The translations under genes were made by a program, and so were the position numbers. Shown here one piece after another: positions 10,723-21,633 of a stretch of DNA of 64,000 nucleotides; the stretch's first letter is position 1, and every line of letters starts with the position of its first letter. Source of the stretch: Vanrija pseudolonga (Eukaryota > Basidiomycota > Tremellomycetes > Trichosporonales > Trichosporonaceae); NCBI RefSeq assembly GCF_020906515.1, contig NC_085850.1, positions 3,224,001 through 3,288,000 on the forward strand, written 5' to 3'. Under the pieces are notes generated by a model. That model had not been told where the DNA came from. It worked only from the letters and a program-made list of their open reading frames with translations, and made no database searches.

Positions 10723-12691
10723 ATGTCGCACACTGACGCGCAGACCGCGCAAAACATCGCATACCAGGAGAAGGCGGTCGCGACGCACAGCGAGCGCGAG
10801 GTGGAAGCCGGCCCCGGCTTGGACGAGCACGTCGTGGATCCCCGCGCTGAACGCAGGCTGCTGCTCAAGCTCGACGTGGGTGCAGCACTAGCCGACCGCG
10901 CTGACGCGACTCTAGCTCCTCATTGTGCCGCTCACGGCGCTGCTCTACCTCTCGGCGTTGTAAGTGCACCCTTTGACCTCGCTGACGCCAGCCTCGACCG
11001 CGGGAACATTGGTAACTCGAAGCTACGTGAGTCAACTCCTGCCATGGCACGCGCCTGACCCTCCCAGTCGGCCTCCTCAACATCCTCCACGGGAACAAGG
11101 ATACCCAGTTCAGCATCGTCCTGACGGCGTTCTACATCACCTACATTGTGAGTGCGGCGCCGAGGGGGTAAAGTGGCTGCGTGTCTTGTGGGGCGCCCCG
11201 TGAGCCGCGGTTACTGTCGTCCAGCTGCCCCACTATTATGCTCGGCACCGACGAGCGAATCAACTGCCCCGCTAACACCACTCCCAGGTGTTCAACATCC
11301 CCGGCAACATCCTCGGCTCGGTGATCAAGCCGAACCACGCGCTCGCCCTCGGGGCATTCACGTGGTCTGTCGCGTCGACCGCCATGGCCGGCGCGAACAG
11401 CTTCGGCGGCGTGGTCGTGTGCCGCCTGTTCATCGGGCTCGGCGAGGCGGGCTTCGGCGCCGCAGTGCCCCTGTACTACGGCCTGTGGTACCGCCGCGAC
11501 GAGGTCGCGAAGCGCATCAGCTGGTACATTGGTGCTGGGAGCCTTGCCGGCGCGTGAGTGTGGCGTGTGGCGTGTGGCGACCGCGGCTGACGACGCAAGA
11601 TTCGGCGGTCTGATCGCCTTTGGCGTGAGCTACATCCACTCGCACATTGCTGCGTGGCGTATCCTCTTCCTCATCGAGGTGGGTGAAGCTGCGAGGGAGA
11701 GACCGCTGACATCCCCAGGGCCTACCGTCTGTCCTCCTCGCCGTCATCATCTTCTTCTTCCTTCCCAGCACGCCCGAGCGCTCGAGCTGTGAGTGATCCC
11801 AAGGTACCGGCCCCATCATCATGCACCTGACACTTCCCAGACATCACGCCGGTCGAGCGCACCATCATACACACGCGGCTCCGCGACGCCGGCGTGTCCC
11901 ACGCCCACACGTTCGACCGATCGGCCCTTGCACACGTCTTCAAGACGCCGACGACCTACCTCAACTGCCTCGTGTATCTCGGATTGAACCTGAGTCTCGG
12001 GTCAGTCTCTGGATTCCTCCCGACAATCATCAAGACCTTTGGCACAACTTCGAATGCCCGGGCTCAGCTACTCACTGTTCCTCCCTATGCCGTCGCGTTC
12101 GTCGGTACTCTGACGGCATCGTACCTCTCCGACCGCCTCCGAAAGCGCGGTATCTTCGTCGTTATCCTTATGCTCCTCAGCGCGGTCGGCTTCGCCATCC
12201 TCATCGGCGTCCCGCACCACAGCGGCGCGCGGTACTTTGCCACGTTCCTCGTCGTCCTCGGCGCGTTCAGTAACATCCCGCTCATGCTCTCATGGGCGGC
12301 CAACACGGCAGGCAGCCACTCGGCTGCGGCTGTGCGCCTCGGATTCATGAATTCCGTTGGGCAGTGTTTCTCCAGTGAGTCGAGTTGGCGCCGGCGCCGA
12401 CGCCAGTGCCACGCTCATCCCATCCCAGTCCTCGCTGCGTTCGTCTTCCCCTCGACCGAAGGACCACACTGGTACAAGGGCTTCGGGCTCAACCTCGCCT
12501 TCAACGTCGTGGCGGCGATCACAGCCGCGTACCTCTCATTCTACTATGCGCGCGAGAATGCCAAGCGCGACGTGGCAGAGGCGGCAGCGGCAGAGGGGGG
12601 TGCCCAGGACGAAAAGGCCGCCCCGTGGGCAGGCGAGGACGTCCCTGCCAACCTGCATGACCAGGCACCCGGGTTCCGGTACTATGTGTAG
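10723..12691 (+). CDS. MFS organic anion permease, Dal5/allantoate (ACS) family
   Basis: Nine exons with introns 10876-10915, 10960-10991, 11027-11067, 11148-11287, 11554-11599, 11679-11718, 11789-11840 and 12375-12428 encode 507 residues. The ACS-family signature LDRGNIGNSK sits in helix 1. It is followed by QFSIVLTAFYITYIVFNIPGN-type sequence, CRLFIGLGEAGF and YYGLWYRRDE. The C-terminal half has the FGTTSNARAQLLTVPPY loop and a cytosolic tail rich in Ala/Glu. Relatives import allantoate, nicotinate, pantothenate or similar anions with protons; substrate is not predictable here. Several introns are only 32-46 nt. Confidence 0.87.
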
Positions 12692-13076
12692 TAGTGTGTG
12701 CATGCGTCGTCGTCGTTGTGTCTGTATCGTTGTCAGAGTGCATGTATGGACGGGTCGTGTAATTTCTGCCACGTGATTAGCGGGCGGCCGGCGCGTAGGC
12801 GCCTGGCCTCGGCGACCGCCACCCTCCGAGGGAGGCGACCACCAGCCTCAACTCGGCCACGACGCGCGACCCCATCGTCATCGTCACCACGACATCTTTT
12901 CGCATTCCACCACAACCTACACCGCACCACACGCAAAGTCTGACCGCAAGTCGCGCCTAGAGGCTGTACTTACACGACCCGCGGCGCCGGCCCGACGACG
13001 ACCACGCCGCGTCCTAGCTAGCCAGCTAGCCCCTGCGATCCGACCAGCTCGACACACCCACTCACTCACGCCCGCC
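12692..13076. other. Intergenic spacer, promoter of VanZ-like gene
   Basis: A 3' flank of about 80 bases is followed by a GC-rich promoter. It holds a GCTAGCTAGCCAGCTAGC-like simple palindromic stretch at about 13014-13030. Nothing coding is seen. Confidence 0.45.
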
Positions 13077-14040
13077 ATGCCCTCCCTCCCGTCCTACTCG
13101 CTCCCGTCGTACCCCAGCCCCCATGCGGCCGTGCTGTCCGCGTTTGAAAAGGTCGAGGAGTTCCTGTTGAGGAGCTACCCCGTCAAGGATGTGCCGTTGC
13201 GATTGAGGCCGGTGAGTGTGGGGAGAGGGGAGGTGCGGGTGACGGCGTGGCGAGCCGGCCTCGTCCCGAAGCATCACGACCGTGATGAGCATGCTGACGT
13301 GGCGCTCCTGCCCAGGCCATGGTCTTCGTCGTCGCCGCATGGCTCCTCCTGCTCGGCGTGTTAGGCTTTGCCCCGCTCCCGACGCTGCCGATCAACGACA
13401 AGGCGCTGCACTTCTTCGGCGTGAGTAGCTCCTCCCGGCCCCGCTGACGCCGCCAGCTCGGCTTTGCCACGTTCCTCATCTACTTTGTGCTCGAGGTCCC
13501 AGAGGGCCCGCACAGGAGGATATGGTACATCCGGCGCGCGCCGCTCATCCTCACGCTCTTCTGCGGCTTCTTCGTCGGCGGCATCATCAGCGAGATTGTG
13601 CAGAGCATGCTGCCTGTGAGTTGGGGTGACATGAGTGGCGTGTTCGATGTCGCTGACGCCCGCCCCAGTGGAAGACGTTCCAGCTCGGCGACATCGCCGC
13701 CAACCTCCTCGGCTCGACGGCATTCCTCTACCTCGCCCACCTGCTCGACAAGCGCAACCGCCGCCGAGCCGAGCTCGCACAGCTGTACCAGCCGCTTTCG
13801 GCGTCAGCGAGCGCGTCGTACCGCGACGCCCAGGGCCGGACGCACGCCTTCGCCCCCGCCGCGGCGGGTGCGGCCGCCGGCGCGGGCATCGCGCTCACTG
13901 ACGCCGATGTCGAGGCAGCACACGAGTACGAGCACCGGACCAGCAACGTCTGGGACGACGAGGTCGACGACGCCGAGCTCGGCAACGACGTGTTTGCGCT
14001 CACTGACGGCGAGGAGGAGCGCGGAGAAGATCTAGTTTAG
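13077..14040 (+). CDS. VanZ-like membrane protein
   Basis: Four exons (introns 13212-13315, 13421-13456, 13616-13668) encode 256 residues. After a Pro/Ser-rich start come hydrophobic segments: VFVVAAWLLLLGVLGF, then LPINDKALHFFGLGFATFLIYFVLE, a third helix with FCGFFVGGIISEIVQ, and QLGDIAANLLGSTAFLYLAHLL. The order 'DK-hHF-G', 'SE-hQ' and 'D-hANhhGs' is the fingerprint of VanZ-like domains. The C-terminal 80 residues are Ala-rich and then acidic, and are probably cytosolic. Bacterial VanZ is tied to glycopeptide resistance. Fungal members are conserved but uncharacterised, so no specific role is claimed. The stop is the TAG at 14038-14040. Confidence 0.8.
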
Positions 14041-14121
14041 TGTAGCGAATAGACATGGCATTGCATCCCGTCGAGTGCAGAGGTAAAAAGTGAGACATGG
14101 ACTACTAACATACAACAGTGA

Positions 14122-16167
14122 CTACCACCCCTTGCGTGGGGTCTCTGGGGCAAGCAGCCCGCCAAACCCATGGCTGTGGTCGCCGTCATCTCCCTCGCCC
14201 TCATCTTCCTCGTCAGTCGGCACCATGAGAGCTCCGAGGTCGTCGTCGTCGTAGTCGATCTCGGCGCCGCGCAGAGGCGTGTCTGCGACAGCACCACCAC
14301 CCAGCGGTGTGCTAGCGACACGGCTGCCACCGATCGGTGTCTCGGCCACCGAACGCGCGCCTTGTGCCGGTGTCTCAGCCACGCGCGAGTGTGAGCTACC
14401 TCGCGGTGTCTCAGCAACACTAGAGCCGTTCGCACTGCGGCGCCCAGGCGTCTCGGCAACGTAGCTGTAGCTCCTCTCCGCCGAACTCGGCTCCTCGCGA
14501 ATGGGCGTCGGGTGCCACTGCTGGGTGTGTGCACGCGCGAAGAAGGCACTGTGCTTGGGCTTGGCAGGCGTGGCGAGGACTAGCGTCTCGGCAGAGGTCT
14601 GAGATTGAGATTGAGACTGCGACTGAGTCTGTGATTGCGGAGGCAGCTGGGTCGAGTTTGTGCGGCGGCCAAAGAGGCCACGGCCTGGCTGGCTTTGACT
14701 CTGGCTCTGGCTCTGCGAATCGGTCGGAGGCAGCCGAACGCTGTTCGAACGACGGAGGAGGCCGACCTCGCGACCCTTGAAGAGGTCCTTGCCGCTCGGC
14801 GCGCGCACAATGCTCGGCTTGGGTCGGTTGACGGGCGCCGGGTCGATGGAGCTGGAGCGCGAGCGCCGCGAAAGGTCACCCTCGACTGTGCGCGATCGGT
14901 CGGTGCGGTCTGAGACACGCGACATTGACCGCTGGATTGTGCGTTCGCGGTGCTGCTGGAGACTGGCGTCGCGGCCACGTTCTGGCGATGATGGCCTCCG
15001 CGTGCTTGTATGTGGTGCGTGGGACACGGTGCGTCGGAGCTTTGCTGGCGGGTTGGCTACCGCATTCGGCTCATCGTCCCTTGCGTCCAGAGACAGTTTA
15101 CGTGTGACCTTTGGCTTTCGGGGCTTCTTCTGAACGAGTTCGGCGGGGAGCTCCGCACCGAACACCTTGACATGGAACGAGGCGCAGAACGAGTGCTGCT
15201 TTTGGATGAAGAAGGGCACGAGGACATCGGCCCAGAACTTCTTGATGACCGCGGCCATCCCACCCGCGGGGTCAGGTTTTGGCTGTGATTCGGGCAGGCC
15301 AAGGCCGCCAAGGTCTAGCTGCGACATGACCTGCCAGACGCTCACACGGTCCGCGAGGAGCTCGAGAGCAAGATCGGGGTCTTTTGATGGGTGTGGCGAT
15401 TCCACGGGTCCAGAGAGCTTGCGCTTCTTCCTTTCCTTCTTTGCTTCCTTCTCCTGAGCTCTCTCCTCCTGAGTCCGCTTGCCTTCCCTCGTTCGATATA
15501 ACAGGAGGGAGATGATCTGGACAAGCACTCTGTATTGTCAGCCAGCACATCACATGGCGACTCACTCTCGGTGTTCAAACTCTTCCGTCAACGCCTTGGC
15601 ACGCGGCACGCGCCCGCCTTCCACCGCCGCGCGGCTCTTGGCACGGAGGTCGACCGCAACGGCGAGAACTTGGTGCTCTGCTGACACTGCCTCCTCGACC
15701 GCGGCGCTCGACTGAAGCGCGGCGCTAACCACTGGTGCGAGCGTCTTGCGATGACGCGCTTCGATATCACCCAGAGCAAGGAGGTGTGGGACAAGTGCAG
15801 CGCCGCTATCGGCCGGGAGGACGCGTTCGAGGTCGGCCACAAAGCCGGCCAAGGGGGCGAGTGTCTGGCGGGTCAGCTCGCGATGCCACCGGCGAACCCA
15901 CGTCGCTGAGATAGAGCGTCTCGTAGTACCGCCTCGCTATGAACACGTCAAGCTGCTCGTCCGGAACGGAACTCGGGCCCCTGCTGTTAGCGGCGCGCCA
16001 CGGCGGCGGGCGACTCACGCGACAGGCCATGGCCACGGCACACGCGCCTTGTTTGTCGGCAGAGGAATGGGGCAGCTCAGGTCGAGCGTGTGCGGCAACT
16101 GGGGCAGTGCGCGTGGCTGTGCCAGCGCGATCGCCTGGGGGAGGCCCACCAGCGCCGCTGATCCCAT
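14122..16167 (-). CDS. SLD3: DNA replication initiation factor Sld3 (Treslin-like)
   Basis: Four exons (introns 15984-16018, 15865-15901, 15530-15565) give 645 residues. Residues about 55-250 match the fungal Sld3 central domain: DVFIARRYYETLYLSD, APLAGFVADLERVLP, then the helix LLADRVSVWQVMSQL and FWADVLVPFFIQKQ. In other fungi this domain binds Cdc45, and CDK phosphorylation of the tail brings in Dpb11 to fire origins. The C-terminal 350 residues are disordered and rich in Ser, Arg and Gln, with an SQSQSQ run. They include an array of VAETP, VASTP, VADTP and APETP units, which are minimal CDK sites. The start at 16167 was chosen because it opens the only exon that splices in frame. Confidence 0.75.
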
Positions 16168-16850
16168 TGTGTAGTGTGGTCCAAAGTGGTTGGTGTGATG
16201 AGGGGGGTTGTGTCGTCGTTGTTCTGGTCTGACGGTGGAGGTTTGGGTCGTCATGTTGATCGGGACGCGTACAGTGGCGGGGAATTTTGGTCCCGCTGGA
16301 GTGGGACTGTTGAACCCAGGCTGCCCGACCACCAAAGCGTGCTGCACCCACATGCTCACTCTCATCGCATGACGACAATAGCATACTCCAAGCATACCGA
16401 GACAGACCGCCAAGCCGGCGACGCGCACGAGGATCTCCGATGCCGGGAGATCCGGAGCTAGAAACCAGCGTTCGGAGCATGTGCTGCGATAAAAATGACG
16501 CCTCAAGCTGTGCAGCGTACCCGTCGACAGCCGCGACGAATTCCAACATTTTGGATTTGGACTGATCCTTGCAGTGTAACTTACTTCAGGCTAAACGACT
16601 GACGATTGGAAGTCGGCGCATCGTCGGTTACAGCGTGGGTTGCGATTACGAGACGGCCTGGAGCCGCGGGACTTGGGTGCCTGGCTCGGCAGACTCCACT
16701 GACTTCACTCACCCAACCTGGCAGATCGATCCTGACGCATGTCATGGGGAGAGACTCAACGTAAAGACCGGCGGAGTGGGCAGAGTATAAGAAGGGCAAG
16801 GTGGACGTCGTTCCGAGAGCATCATCCCCACAACTCTAACATCCCACTCA
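16168..16850. other. Divergent promoter between Sld3 and deiminase-family genes
   Basis: A 683-base spacer lies between two start codons. A TATA element is seen on the right side (separate entry). Open frames through this region lack coding character. Confidence 0.5.
16786..16790 (+). promoter_or_regulatory. TATA box candidate of the deiminase-family gene
   Basis: TATAA within GAGTATAAGAAGG lies about 61-65 bases before the ATG at 16851, a usual distance for a fungal TATA element. It is a motif match only. Confidence 0.4.
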
Positions 16851-18193
16851 ATGCGCACCACAGCACTCACCCTCCTCACTCTGGCGGTCGCCGCGCGCGC
16901 AGCCGACCCGGTCGTCCAAACCGGCTCAGGCTGGGTCATGCCGGAAGAAGGCGACGCACACAAGCGCACATGGATGGGCTTTGGACCCACGGCCGACATA
17001 TGGGGCGACTCGCTGCTGCCGATCGTGCGCGCCAACCTCGTGTCCGTGGCGACTGCGATTGCGGCGTACGAGCCCGTGTCGTTCCTCGTGCGCTCGGACG
17101 ACATGGCCGAGCTCAAGGACCTCGTGGCGAACGCGACGGGCTCGAACGCGGCGCTCGCGGCCAACATCACCCTCGTCGAGGCGCAGCTCGACGACCTGTG
17201 GCTCCGCGACACGGGACCCACGTTCGTCCGCGCCGCCAACAACTCGGCCACGACGGGCGGCATCGACTTCAACTTCAACGGCTGGGGCAACAAGCAGAAG
17301 CACTCGAACGACGCGACCGTCGCCAAGCAGGTGACGGACATTGCGGGCGTGCAGCGCGTCACGACGGCGCTCGTGCTCGAGGGCGGCGCGCTCGAGGTCG
17401 ACGGCAACGGCACAGCCATCATCACCGAGAGCTGCGTGCTGAGTCAGTAGAGCCTGCACGGAATGCGCGGCCGAGCTGACGCGCACGCCCAGACGACAAC
17501 CGTAACCCCGGCTGGAGCAAGGAGCAGGTCGAGCAGGAGCTAAAGTTCCTCATCGGCGTGCAGAAGATCATCTGGCTCCCGGGTATCAAGGGCAAGGACA
17601 TCACCGACGCCCACACCGACTTCTACGCGCGCTTCGTCGCCCCAGGCCAGGTGGTCGCCGCGCTCGACCCCAACCCGGACAGCTACGACCACAACGTGAC
17701 GCTCACGCACCTCGACATTCTGCGCAACGCGACCGATGCGTCCGGGCGCACGCTCAACGTGACGGTCCTCACCGCGCCGACCAATCTGCGCAGCCTCGCC
17801 AATGACCCGAAGAACGCCGACAACTTCGCGGCAGGCTACATCAATTTCTACATCGCGAACGGCGTCGTCGTGATGCCGCAGTATGGCGACGACGAGGCCG
17901 ACACGGCCGCGAAGAACACCCTCCAGAGCCTGTACCCCAGCCGCACGGTCGTCGCGCTCGACATTGACGGCATCGCGGCGGGCGGCGGCGGAATCCACTG
18001 CTCGACGCAGCAGGAGTTCAAGCACGACGGCGGCAGCGCGGTGAATGCCACTGGTCCGGCCGGCGGCGCCGCGGGCGCGAGCGGCACGGGTGGTGCTGGC
18101 GCGAGCGCGTCGGCCAAGCCTAGTAGCGCGTTGAGGTGTGTGCCTGCTGGCGCTGTTGCCGCGCTCGTTGCCGCTCTCGCTATGCTCTTGTAG
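16851..18193 (+). CDS. Secreted agmatine/peptidylarginine deiminase-family protein, probably GPI-anchored
   Basis: Two exons (intron 17443-17492) encode 430 residues. Residues 1-18 form a signal peptide. The body is a pentein-fold enzyme of the PPAD/agmatine deiminase group. MPEEGDAHKRTWMGF opens the domain and DDLWLRDTGPTF carries a catalytic Asp (120). LEGGALEVDGNGT follows, then SCVLNDNRNPGW (built across the splice), and finally GGGGIHCSTQQ with the nucleophilic Cys near 367. The family turns agmatine or arginine side chains into citrulline-type products and ammonia. After the catalytic domain comes a Gly/Ala/Ser linker and a hydrophobic tail ending in LVAALAMLL, which suggests GPI anchoring. 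Typical agmatine deiminases are cytosolic, so a surface form is unusual. Confidence 0.85.
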
Positions 18194-18430
18194 TGAGCGA
18201 GGATTCGTATACACGATCACGATGTAGATTAGATTGCTGCGTGACCTGATTGCTGTGTGTTGAGGGACAAACTAAATGAGTGGCACAACCACTCTACCAC
18301 TTCCACCCCCTCCAAGGTTCTTCCAAAACTGCATAACATGATACCAACGTGCACTAGAATTGTAATGATACACTCTGGGGCGGCTGCGTGCGCGCCCCTT
18401 GGGCTGTTTCTCCTCTCATCAGATCATCGC

Positions 18431-20202
18431 CTAGTCGGACGTGCCAAAGCTCACACCCTGGGCGAGGGGGAGCTTGTCGCCGTAGTTGACAGTAGCCGCC
18501 GACCAGCGGACGTACTGCTTCCAGGCGTCACCGCCCGACTCGCGGCCCCAGCCGGTCGACTTGTTGCCGCCAAAGGCAGCGCCGATCTCGGCGCCCGAGG
18601 TGCCGACGTTGACGTTGACGATACCGCAGTCCGAGCCCTCGGGGCCGAGCCAGCGGCCCATGGTGCGGAGGTTCTTGGTGAAGAGCGACGACGAGAGACC
18701 CTGGGGCACGGCGTTGTTGATCTTGACGGCCTCGTCGATGGTCTCAAACTCGGCGACGTAGAGGACGGGCGCGAACACCTCCTCCTGCCAGCAGGGGTCG
18801 TCAATCTTGGGGCGGAGCACCACGGGCCAGACCCAGTGGCCGCCCTCGGTGGGGCCGTCGACAATCTTGCCCGAGCGCTTGGTGAGCAGCTCACCGCCGC
18901 GCGAGGTCACGCCGTCAATGGCAGCCTGGTAGTTCTTGACCGAGACCTCGGTGTGGAGGGGGCCGATGAGGGTGGCGGGGTCGAGGGGGTCGCCCATCTT
19001 GAGCGTCGACGAGGGGGTAACCGAGTCGTAGTAGGTGAGGAGCTTGGCGAGGAAGTCCTTGGCAATGTCCTTGTGGAGGAGGAGACGGCGGGTTGAGGTG
19101 CAGCGCTGGCCGGCGGTACCGACGGCGGCGAAGAGCACACCCTGGAGGGCCTGCTTCAGGTCGGCGTCCTTGTCGACAATGACACAGTTGTTGCCGCCGA
19201 GCTCGAGGATGGTCTTGCCGAACCGGTCCTGGACGTTCTTGCCGACCTCCTTGCCGACGCGCTCCGAGCCAGTGAACGAGATGAGGGGGATGTCGCCCGA
19301 TCCGACGACCTCCTTGCCGACGTCGACGTCGCCAACGACGAGGGAGGCAGCGGCCGCGGGGAGGCCGTTGCGCTCAAGGACAGGCTGGATGATCTTGGTC
19401 ACGGCGATCGAGCAGAGCGGGGTGGTGGGCGAGGGCTTCCAGATGGCGGCGTTACCGGCGACAAACGCGACGGCAAAGTTCCAGCCGTAGACGGCGACGG
19501 GGAAGTTGAAGGCGGAGAGGACACCGACCACGCCGAGCGGGTTGGGGATCTCGTAGATGACGTGGTTCTCGCGCTCCGAGGGGAGGACGCGGCCGGCGAT
19601 CGAGCGCGAGAGGCCAGTGGCGTGGTCGCAGATGTCGACAAACTCCTGGACCTCGCCCTTGCCCTCGGACTTGATCTTGCCCATTTCGAGCGAGATGAGG
19701 TCGCCGAGGTCGGACGTCTTGGCGGCGAGCGCCTCGCGGATCTGGCGGATGACCTCGCCGCGCTTGGGGCCAGGCATGGCGCGGACGGCGCGCGAGGCCT
19801 CGACCGTCTTGGCGATAGCGAGGCGGGTCTCGTCGACGGTGGCCTGGAGGGGAGCGTTAGCGGGCTGTTCTGCTTCGCAAACAAAAAAGTCCTAAGCCAA
19901 AGTCCGCGAACCCGGACTCGAGCAAAAACACGACTTACGCTCTGGACGCGGCCAATAACCTCGCCAGTGGCGGGGCACTTGGTCTCGATGATGGGGCCGG
20001 AGCCGCCCCACGCGCCGTCAAAGACACCGGGGATGACGCCCTCGGTGGGGATGTCGAGGGCCTTGAGGACGGCGCTGGCGCGGCTCGAGAGCGCGCGCGA
20101 GCCGAGGACGGCGGCAGTCTTGGCCGTGAGGGGCGTGGCGGAGGTGGCGAGCGTGACGGTCATGCTGAGGGGGCGGAGGGTGCGGAAGCGTGATGCGAGC
20201 AT
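18431..20202 (-). CDS. ALDH7-type aldehyde dehydrogenase (antiquitin-like), mitochondrial
   Basis: Two exons (intron 19844-19938) encode 558 residues. The first 30 or so residues are basic and hydroxylated without acids (MLASRFRTLRPLSM...), as expected of a mitochondrial presequence. The rest follows ALDH7A1 closely: NPLGVVGVLSAFNFPVAVYGWN with the catalytic Asn, ISFTGSERVG, LELGGNN with the general-base Glu (about 302), GTAGQRCTSTRR with the nucleophile Cys (about 336), and QEEVFAPVLYV. Relatives oxidise alpha-aminoadipic semialdehyde or betaine aldehyde with NAD+. The exact substrate in this fungus is inferred, not shown. It converges on the deiminase gene with a 237-base gap. Confidence 0.9.
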
Positions 20203-21633
20203 TTTGGGCGACGTGCAGTGCTGATAATATATGTAGAGGAGAGTGAGTGAAAGTAAACGCCAGAGATGTGATGTGATGCGGTGGGGGGGAGTGGAGTTGT
20301 GCCGGGTGGGTGGGGTGGGTGGTGCGTGCTAAGCGCTGGCGGCTAGTGGGAGATTACCGAGAGCTGAGAGAGAGAGACAACGGGCGTCTGCTTCAACCCG
20401 GCGCGCCTGCTTATGTAGCGCCAACGGGCGAGTACATGGTCCGGTGATGCGGGCGCGCTGTACCGTCCCTGGCAGCGAGCACCGCCCAGGCAGCGAAACA
20501 CGCCGCTGGACGGTGAAAAAAGTCGGTTGCACCAGACGTCCGGTACCGCGGACAGTGACGCTGCTTCCCTGTCGTCACGACGGACCTTGTCGTTGGCCCG
20601 GCGATGCGCGCGTGTGTGCGTGTGTGCGGTCGGTCGAGTCGACGAGCGAAGGCGCGGCGATGCGCGGCGCATGCATGGCGGTGAGCACTACTAGGCGGCC
20701 GTGCGTGCACGCAGCATGCATATCGCCTGCCGAACAGCGCACAGGCAGCAGGCAGACACCGGCGCTTAAGTGCCAGCCAGCCAGCAGCCAGCCAGCGCTA
20801 ATCTTATCAGCAAGCCCCGCCCCGCCGCTCACAACCACCACCCCCACCACTACAGCCGTCACCATCACCCACACCGGCACGCAACACCAACGACAACACT
20901 TCGCTGGGTCAGCTACATACCACCCACGCACACCGCGGCCACTCCGTGCCCCCTCCGCGCCCCGCTCGGCGCATACCGCCGCGCCGAACCAACCAGCACG
21001 CGTCCGCCGTCGCCCGTCCGCGATGCCGGACTGGCAACAACCTGGCGCTTAGTGCGCGCTAACTGTCGCGTGGCGCTCTGCTCGTGGCACACAGCGCCTG
21101 GTATCAACGGCCCAGAGCCGACCTGGGGACACAATGCCGATGCTCGTGGGCGCTTGCTTGTCGCCTGCTGCTCCCATCTGATCCACTATCAACTGCGGCG
21201 CTCGGAAGAGTGCCGCCGACAGACCTGCACGACGCCGGCTGGCACAGTCCAGACAAGTTCTCCGAGACGGATCTCCTCTACGGTGACAAACACACCCCCA
21301 GCTGCTCCTCGCCTCGTACGAGCCACTCCTCAGCTGCTTCTGTTCCTTATTCAAGACCTGCATTCGTGTAACAGTATAAACATACACAGCCCATGAGCAG
21401 AATATAACATTAAGGTTCCTATCCGCCGCGCGCTGGCGGCAGCAAAGCTCTGATCGGGTCGTACATCGACATAAAGTCGCGGGTTGCGTAAAAACAATGC
21501 GCAGTGGTGAAGTGAGAGTAGGGGTAGCGGTAGTGTGGTATGCTGTGCCGATGTATGATGGCAAAGATAGTTCGAGATCCGACAGATAACCAAAGTCTAG
21601 TCGAGATAGAAGGGGATATGCGGCGCGGCGCGC
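20203..21633. other. Intergenic: ALDH promoter and 3' flank of kelch gene
   Basis: This stretch is 1.4 kb with no believable gene. Next to the ALDH start is an AT-rich CTACATATATTATCAG (minus strand, about 20217-20232) and a GAGAGAGA run near 20368. The rest has TGCATGCA-like stretches and CCAGCCAGC simple repeats (20770-20795). Open frames of 100-200 codons exist but are repetitive in composition and lack domains. Confidence 0.5.

Noticed and set aside
6000-20000. Secondary-metabolite cluster including the permeases and PhyH-like oxygenase
   Set aside because: No core synthase, terpene cyclase or NRPS/PKS gene is present in the window, so clustering of an oxygenase with transporters is not enough.
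20444-21396. Overlapping open frames between the ALDH and kelch genes
   Set aside because: They are low-complexity, have no recognisable motif and no splice-supported continuation.
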